DNA of 40,366 nt from positions 1-40,366 of the forward strand of contig CAJFMB010000014.1 in assembly GCA_904390925.1 (NCBI GenBank), given 5' to 3'. Within the stretch, counting starts at the first letter, position 1; every line of letters begins with the position of its first letter. Both the position numbers and the translations under genes were made by a program. The notes beneath the pieces are model-generated. The model saw only the letters and a program-made list of their open reading frames with translations, did not search any database and was not told the origin of the DNA. Below are positions 35,797-40,366 of this stretch, piece after piece. The DNA is from an uncultured Subdoligranulum sp. Its GTDB lineage: Bacteria > Bacillota > Clostridia > Oscillospirales > Ruminococcaceae.

Positions 35797-36819
35797 TTAC
35801 TGGGGAAATCCGCTGCTGCGCACCACAGTCTCCTCGTCGGCGCCGTACCAGATGGCCTCCACACCGTCCAGCTGTTCCACCAGGGACTGGCCGTCATCCA
35901 GCGGCATGCAGAAAAGCCCGGTGGACAGCGCGTCCCCGACGCCGCTGTCCCCGCACAGCACCGAAACCTCCCGGAAATAGGTGGCGGGGTAGAGGGTGCC
36001 CAGGTCAATCAAATGGGAATACCGCACCCCGTCCACCGTGAAGTACCGCTGGTCATCCGCACTGGTCACCAGCGACTGTCCGTCCGCCAAAGGAACCTGG
36101 ATCATGTCGCTGCCGCCCTCGTCCCAGGGCGCGGTGACACCCGCCACCCAGGACTTGCCGTCGGCATGGGTGCCGATGGCGCGGATGTTGCTGCCTGCAT
36201 CAATCAGGGCGTTGGTCAGCCCGCGTTCTTCCGCAGCCCGGGCCGCCTTCTCGATGGCCCAGCCCTTGGCAATGCTGCCGGCGTCCAGCTGCATTTTCGG
36301 GTCGGTCAGTTCCACGGTGCCGGCGTCCTGGTCCACGACCAGATCTTCCATGCGGCTATGCGCTGCGGCAGCCTGCAGCTTTGCGCTGTCCGGCAGTGTT
36401 TCGGTTTCCCGGGCATCGTGCCACAGGTCCAGTACTGCCCCGGCGGCAATGTTGCAGCAACCGTTTGTCTCGGCGTACATCTGCTGGCCCATCGTCAGCA
36501 GGTCCAAAACATCCCCGTCCACCTTTACCGGACCCTTGCCGGCGGCTTCGTTCACATCCGCCAGATTGACCACGCCGTCGTAATGGTTGTAAATGTCAAA
36601 CAGCTGGTGGTAGTGCATCAGGTCGTCATGCAGCGCCTGGGACTGCTGCTGCCATTCCTCGTCGCTGTCACAGTAGGCGGTCACCCGGATGACTGTATCA
36701 AACATGTCAAACCAGGTCACCTGATACTGTTTGGGTCCGCCGCAGCCGGTCAGCAACAATGCCAGCAGCGCTGCCGCCGACAGGCAGACAGCAGGGGAAA
36801 ACAGATTCCGGCCTTTCAT
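35797..36819 (-). CDS. apbE: FAD:protein FMN transferase, lipoprotein
   Basis: 340 residues. The signal peptide ends in the lipobox LLTGC (about Cys26). ApbE features: FDMFDTVIRVTAY, GCCNIAAGAVLDLWH, DLGSIAKGWA-type loop LDAGSIAKGWAIEKA, NALIDAGSNIRAIGTH, and the C-terminal GDALSTGLFCM with the metal/catalytic Asp-x3-Thr. The usual HIIDPRTGxP reads HLIDLGTLYPA, a mild change. It attaches FMN through a phosphoester bond to Thr in extracytoplasmic redox proteins such as RnfG/NqrC or flavin reductases; no such target lies in the window. It overlaps the DUF3783 gene by 4 bases (ATGA). The transcript ends at 35739-35779. Confidence 0.9.
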   Translation of the reverse strand: MKGRNLFSPAVCLSAAALLALLLTGCGGPKQYQVTWFDMFDTVIRVTAYCDSDEEWQQQSQALHDDLMHYHQLFDIYNHYDGVVNLADVNEAAGKGPVKVDGDVLDLLTMGQQMYAETNGCCNIAAGAVLDLWHDARETETLPDSAKLQAAAAHSRMEDLVVDQDAGTVELTDPKMQLDAGSIAKGWAIEKAARAAEERGLTNALIDAGSNIRAIGTHADGKSWVAGVTAPWDEGGSDMIQVPLADGQSLVTSADDQRYFTVDGVRYSHLIDLGTLYPATYFREVSVLCGDSGVGDALSTGLFCMPLDDGQSLVEQLDGVEAIWYGADEETVVRSSGFPQ

Positions 36820-37226
36820 TGTGCCTGCCCCCCGCCCAATGCATGGTGTTCGGCGGACAGCTCCTCCAGCAGATGGGCCAGCGTCCAGGTCTCGCTGGTG
36901 GGGGTCACCGCGGCCCGGATGGGAAACTCGGCGCCAGACTTTTTCACGGCATCCAGAAACCCGTTCAGGTCCCCGTTGTCATGGCGCAAACCGCTGATGA
37001 TCATGGCAGGAATCTGCCACTGGCTTGCCTCGGCAGGTACCGGGGCGGGGGTTGCCCGGCCGGCGCAAAGGTCGCGGATACGGCAGTCCAGGTGCGCCGC
37101 ATCCACAAAGACGGGCGTCAGCCGGTAGGCCTGGGCCTGCTGCATGACGGCATCGTAGCCAGTGCTTTCGGGACCGAACCGCCACAGCAGCAGGGCGCGG
37201 GGCTGGGTATGAATGTGTGCTTTCAT
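36816..37226 (-). CDS. DUF3783 domain protein
   Basis: 136 residues. The C-terminal half (about 72-125) carries the DUF3783 pattern: AMIISGLRHDNGDLNGFLDAVKKSG, then FPIRAAVTPTSETWTLAHLLEELSAEH. The N-terminal half (ALLLWRFGPESTGYDAVMQQAQAY) is loosely conserved in related proteins. No signal or membrane segment, so it is cytosolic. The family function is unknown. GGAGGG 8 bases before the ATG at 37226 fits. Its last bases overlap the apbE start (ATGA). It lies between azlD and apbE on the same strand, probably in one transcript. The longer in-frame extension upstream runs over azlD and is rejected. Confidence 0.78.
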   Translation of the reverse strand: MKAHIHTQPRALLLWRFGPESTGYDAVMQQAQAYRLTPVFVDAAHLDCRIRDLCAGRATPAPVPAEASQWQIPAMIISGLRHDNGDLNGFLDAVKKSGAEFPIRAAVTPTSETWTLAHLLEELSAEHHALGGGQAQ

Positions 37227-37273
37227 GGGGAAAACCCTCCGTTCACTTGTAAAATGTGCAAAACCTGCGGCCA

Positions 37274-37615
37274 TTACAAAAGGCGCAGCAGGATCATATA
37301 GACGGCGGTGCCGCCGGCAATGCTCAAAAGGGTGTTGCGGCGCCACAGATGCAGTGCCACCACCACGGCCACCGCCACCAGCTGAGGCAGATAGCCGGTG
37401 ACAGCGGAAAAGCTGGTGGATTTCAGGCAGTAGACCACCAGAATTGCCATGACGGCAGGGGGCAGTACCCGCCCCAGATACAGCACACCGCGGCCGGGTG
37501 TGCCGCTGCGGCCAAACAGCACAAAGGGCAGAGCCCGCACCAGAATGGTGCACAGGCTAGCCACTGCCACAATGGCCAGATCGGCCAGAAATGCCGTTGA
37601 AAAAAGGCTGTTCAT
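37274..37615 (-). CDS. azlD: Branched-chain amino acid transport protein AzlD
   Basis: 113 residues with three to four membrane helices: LAIVAVASLCTILVRALPFVLF, LGRVLPPAVMAILVVYCL and VAVAVVVALHLWRRNTLLSIAGGTAVYMILL. The motifs TILVRALPFVLF and LPPAVMAILVVYC are typical of AzlD, the small partner of AzlC in export of branched-chain amino acids (or analogues such as 4-azaleucine). Its start (37615) overlaps the azlC stop (37612-37614) by 4 bases, so the two are translationally coupled. DUF3783 follows after 47 bases. Confidence 0.92.
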   Translation of the reverse strand: MNSLFSTAFLADLAIVAVASLCTILVRALPFVLFGRSGTPGRGVLYLGRVLPPAVMAILVVYCLKSTSFSAVTGYLPQLVAVAVVVALHLWRRNTLLSIAGGTAVYMILLRLL

Positions 37616-38331
37616 GAATGCGGAACCTCCCCGGAGTCCTGTTTTGCCGGTTTAGGGTCATCCAGCCGCCCGCGACAGGCGGTCAGCCCCAGCACGGTGC
37701 AGATCAGTGCCGGCAGCAGAAAGTTGTCCGGCCCCAGCACCACCAGCCAGATCAGGCCGAACACCAGCCCCAGCACGGCGGGCAGATGGCTGTCCGCCGC
37801 CCGCCACTGGTCCACAAAGATGACCACAAACAGGGCGGTCATGGCAAAGTCGATGCCGGTCAGGTCAAAGGGAATCATGCTGCCCATCACTGCACCGATC
37901 ACGCTGCCGGCAATCCAGTATCCATGATCCAGCGCCGACATCCACAGCCGGACCTTGTCGGCGCGCAAGGCGTCGGGAATCTTCACGCCGCAGAGCAGGG
38001 AATAGGTCTCATCGGTGAGGGAAAAGATCATGTAGGGCCGTGCCCGGCCCATCCGGCGGAAGGTGTCCAGAAAGGACAGGCCGTAAAACAGGTGCCGGCT
38101 GTTCACCGACAGGGTGGTCAGCGCCACCGAAAGCAGCGAGGCAAACCCGCCGCCCAGCATGCCCACCAGCACAAACTGTAGTGAGCCCGCATAGACGACA
38201 CAGCTGATCAGCAGTGCCCAGGGCCAGCTGTACCCGGCCTGCTGCAGCAGCAGACCAAAGGCAATGCCCAGAAAGAGGTACCCGCACAGAACCGGTACTG
38301 TCTGCCGCAGCGAAAAACGAAATTCCGCCAT
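37612..38331 (-). CDS. azlC: Branched-chain amino acid exporter AzlC
   Basis: 239 residues, typical for AzlC, with about six to seven helices. Family motifs: PVLCGYLFLGIAFGLLLQQAGYSWPWALLISCVVYAGSLQF, NSRHLFYGLSFLDTFRR, FSLTDETYSLL and FFVVIFVDQW-like region VVIFVDQWRA. It forms an exporter with AzlD. The ATG at 38331 is chosen because it gives the usual start (MAEFRFSLRQTVPVL); the in-frame ATG at 38421 lies in the secA terminator. The ribosome site is weak (GTGGAA). No clear promoter is seen in 38332-38398. Confidence 0.92.
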   Translation of the reverse strand: MAEFRFSLRQTVPVLCGYLFLGIAFGLLLQQAGYSWPWALLISCVVYAGSLQFVLVGMLGGGFASLLSVALTTLSVNSRHLFYGLSFLDTFRRMGRARPYMIFSLTDETYSLLCGVKIPDALRADKVRLWMSALDHGYWIAGSVIGAVMGSMIPFDLTGIDFAMTALFVVIFVDQWRAADSHLPAVLGLVFGLIWLVVLGPDNFLLPALICTVLGLTACRGRLDDPKPAKQDSGEVPHS

Positions 38332-38398
38332 TGTTTCCACTCTTTTCCCGTCCGGAGCGGTTGCGCCCTGCGGCAGAACCATTCCTGTTTTGCAAAAA

Positions 38399-38443
38399 GC
38401 AGCGGCGCAGCCGCGGCCCAAAAGCCACAGTCTGCGCCGCTGC
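38399..38443 (-). terminator. Terminator after secA
   Basis: On the minus strand GCAGCGGCGCA (38433-38443) pairs with TGCGCCGCTGC (38399-38409), followed by TTTTTGC. The loop also holds partial pairing. It is the only feature seen in the 141-base gap between secA and azlC. Confidence 0.85.
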
Positions 38444-38472
38444 CCGGTTTTGTATGCAGAGAAGTCCCGCTC

Positions 38473-40366
38473 TTACAGATCGGGATGATATTCCTTGCAG
38501 GTGCACTTCTTCCATTTCAGGCCGCTGCCGCAGGGGCAGGGATCGTTGCGGCCGATCTTGGTCACCCGGATGGGAGCGCTGCCCTTGGCACCGGCTTTGG
38601 TGGGGGCACCCTCGCCGGTGGGCTTTGCCACCTGTTCCCGCTTGGGCGCCACGTTGGGCTGGCGGACCTCGATGGTCAGCAGCATGTGCACTGCGTCCTC
38701 ACGGATGGAGGCAACCATCTCGTCAAACATGGCAAAACCTTCGATCCGGTACTCCACAATGGGATCGTGCTGGCCGTAGCTGCGCAGGCTCATGCCCTGC
38801 TTCAGCTGGTCCATGTTGTCAATGTGGTCCATCCACTTGGCATCCACATTCTTCAGCAGGCAGATGCGTTCCAGTTCCCGCATCAGCTTGCTGCCGTATT
38901 TCTTTTCCTTGGCTTCCAGCACGCTCATGCCGCGGTCATACAGCATCTTGACGATGTCCTCGACCTGCAGGTTGTTTTTCTCCTCGGCAGTGTACTGGAA
39001 GTCGGTGGGCAGGCACAGCCAGTTCATGTAATGACGGCGCAGAGCGGCAAAATCCCAGTCATCCACACTCTCGCCGCCCAGGTATGCCTTGCAGGATTCC
39101 TCAATGCTCTCCCGCATCATCTCGTGCAGCTTGGAGGACATATCCTCGCCATCCAGCACCTGGCGGCGCTCCTTGTAGATGATCTCGCGCTGCTGGTTCA
39201 TGACATCGTCATACTGCAGCACCTGTTTACGGATGGCAAAGTTGGAGGCTTCCAGCTTTTTCTGGGCACTCTCGATGGTGGAGGTGATCAGCTTGGTCTC
39301 GATGGGGGTATCCTCGTCCAGGCCCATGGAGGTCATCAGCTTCTGTACCCGGTCACCGCCGAAGATGCGCATCAGGTCGTCTTCCAGCGACAGGAAGAAC
39401 CGGGAGCAGCCCGGGTCGCCCTGACGGCCGGCACGGCCGCGCAGCTGGTTGTCAATCCGGCGGGATTCGTGGCGCTCGGTACCCACAATGAACAGGCCGC
39501 CGGCTTCCCGGACAGCATCGGCCTCAGCCTTGACATCCGGCTCATACTCGGCGCACAGCTCGTCAAAACGGCGGCGGGCCTCCAGAATATCGGCGTCGTC
39601 AGTATCGGCATGGCCGTCGGCTTCGGTCAGCAAAAAGCTCAGCCGGGCCTCGGTGTCGGTCTCGGGCGGCAGCTCGGGTGCCGGCTGGCCTGCTGCCTTT
39701 GCAGCGGCCTTGGCAGCCTTGCGGGCAGCCTCCTCGGCTTCCTTGGCGGCGGACAGCTTCTTCTGCAGCTCCTTGCGCAGGGCCGCCTTGGCCATGTAGG
39801 TGATGTTGCCGCCCAGCATGATATCGGTACCACGGCCTGCCATGTTGGTGGCGATGGTCACGGCGCCCTTGCGTCCGGCCTGGGCAACGATCTCGGCCTC
39901 GCGCTCATGCTGCTTTGCGTTCAGAACATTGTGGGGGATGCCCTTGGCCTTCAGCATGCGGGAGAGCGCCTCGCTCTTTTCCACGCTGATGGTGCCCACC
40001 AGCACCGGCTGGCCCTTGGCATGGCATTCCTCCACCTGGGCCACCACGGCACGCAGCTTGCCGTTGACCGTCTTGTAGACGCAGTCGGGCAGATCCTTGC
40101 GGGCGCGGGGCTTGTTGGTGGGAATGCTGACAATCTGCAGGCCGTAAATCTCGTTGAATTCGTCGGCCTCGGTGGAAGCGGTACCGGTCATGCCGGACAG
40201 CTTCTTGTACATACGGAAATAGTTCTGGAAGGTGATGGTGGCCAGCGTCTTGCTCTCGGCAGCCACATTGACGCCTTCCTTGGCCTCGATGGCCTGGTGC
40301 AGACCGTCGTTGTAGCGGCGGCCGTACATCAGACGGCCGGTGAACTCGTCGACGATGATGACCTCG
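38473..40366 (-). CDS. secA: Protein translocase ATPase SecA, C-terminal part
   Basis: About 631 codons of the C-terminal part; the N-terminus is beyond the right edge. It begins EVIIVDEFTGRLMYGRRYNDGLHQAIEAKEGV and continues with NYFRMYKKLSGMTGTASTEA, TNMAGRGTDIMLGG, GTERHESRRIDNQLRGRAGRQGDPG and YGQHDPIVEYRIEGF, ending in the zinc-binding tail CPCGSGLKWKKCTC. SecA drives preproteins through SecYEG. Between LGGN and GGLFIVGTERHESRR there is a 100-residue Ala/Lys/Glu-rich insertion (about 39510-39810), longer than in Bacillus subtilis or Escherichia coli. A terminator follows at 38399-38443. Confidence 0.96.
   Translation of the reverse strand, partial: EVIIVDEFTGRLMYGRRYNDGLHQAIEAKEGVNVAAESKTLATITFQNYFRMYKKLSGMTGTASTEADEFNEIYGLQIVSIPTNKPRARKDLPDCVYKTVNGKLRAVVAQVEECHAKGQPVLVGTISVEKSEALSRMLKAKGIPHNVLNAKQHEREAEIVAQAGRKGAVTIATNMAGRGTDIMLGGNITYMAKAALRKELQKKLSAAKEAEEAARKAAKAAAKAAGQPAPELPPETDTEARLSFLLTEADGHADTDDADILEARRRFDELCAEYEPDVKAEADAVREAGGLFIVGTERHESRRIDNQLRGRAGRQGDPGCSRFFLSLEDDLMRIFGGDRVQKLMTSMGLDEDTPIETKLITSTIESAQKKLEASNFAIRKQVLQYDDVMNQQREIIYKERRQVLDGEDMSSKLHEMMRESIEESCKAYLGGESVDDWDFAALRRHYMNWLCLPTDFQYTAEEKNNLQVEDIVKMLYDRGMSVLEAKEKKYGSKLMRELERICLLKNVDAKWMDHIDNMDQLKQGMSLRSYGQHDPIVEYRIEGFAMFDEMVASIREDAVHMLLTIEVRQPNVAPKREQVAKPTGEGAPTKAGAKGSAPIRVTKIGRNDPCPCGSGLKWKKCTCKEYHPDL

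Overview
The window is GC-rich, densely packed bacterial DNA. It most likely comes from a gut Firmicute of the Oscillospiraceae/Ruminococcaceae type (Faecalibacterium/Gemmiger/Subdoligranulum relatives). This is an inference from near-consensus sigma-A promoters, AGGAGG-type ribosome sites, a T-box leader, LAAC-type lipoproteins, the FeoB-associated Cys-rich protein, DUF5662 and DUF3783 proteins, and the overall gene style. No rRNA, tRNA, CRISPR array, insertion sequence or phage gene was seen, so the assignment cannot be checked from a marker gene here.

Layout. 1-72: start of rplM (minus), with a strong promoter, a structured leader and an upstream block of direct repeats and a palindrome. 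672-10785: a PPK2-type polyphosphate kinase followed by eight consecutive glycosyltransferases (four GT-B/GT4-like, four GT2). Three GT4-GT2 pairs overlap by 4-8 bases. No flippase, polymerase or sugar-nucleotide gene is present. 10853-12790: a small membrane-anchored protein (minus), then enolase (plus). 12865-15478: ferrous iron uptake, a FeoA-FeoB fusion with the FeoB-associated Cys-rich membrane protein (minus). 15755-18434: divergent aldose-epimerase-like gene and glucuronate isomerase. 18536-19611: YbaK-type deacylase and a DUF5662 protein. 19728-25342: a minus-strand group of a GH25 muramidase fused to a degenerate 5'-nucleotidase-like module, a beta-CASP metallo-beta-lactamase nuclease, and an unknown polytopic membrane protein. 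25603-26223: an iron-sulfur/flavodoxin-like reductase. 26513-29049: a polar amino acid ABC importer. 29409-32256: a patatin-like phospholipase and a divergent PTS Enzyme I-like protein with many altered catalytic residues. 32342-35716: a T-box leader, then a 12-codon leader peptide ending in Trp, then a complete ABC importer of the TrpXYZ/ABC_sub_bind type. 35797-38331: azlC-azlD-DUF3783-apbE on the minus strand. 38473-40366: the C-terminal two thirds of secA.

How they fit together. The plus-strand glycosyltransferase run looks like one transcription block that ends at a strong bidirectional terminator near 10820. The amino-acid region has three uptake or export systems within 12 kb: a polar amino acid importer, a T-box-controlled and probably tryptophan-responsive importer, and AzlCD. 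Most convergent gene pairs share one bidirectional hairpin terminator. The most interesting points are the two-tier control (T-box plus Trp-ending leader peptide) of the second importer, the muramidase/pseudo-5'-nucleotidase fusion, the Enzyme I-like protein that has kept its phospho-His but lost most of its PEP site, and the eight-enzyme glycosyltransferase array.
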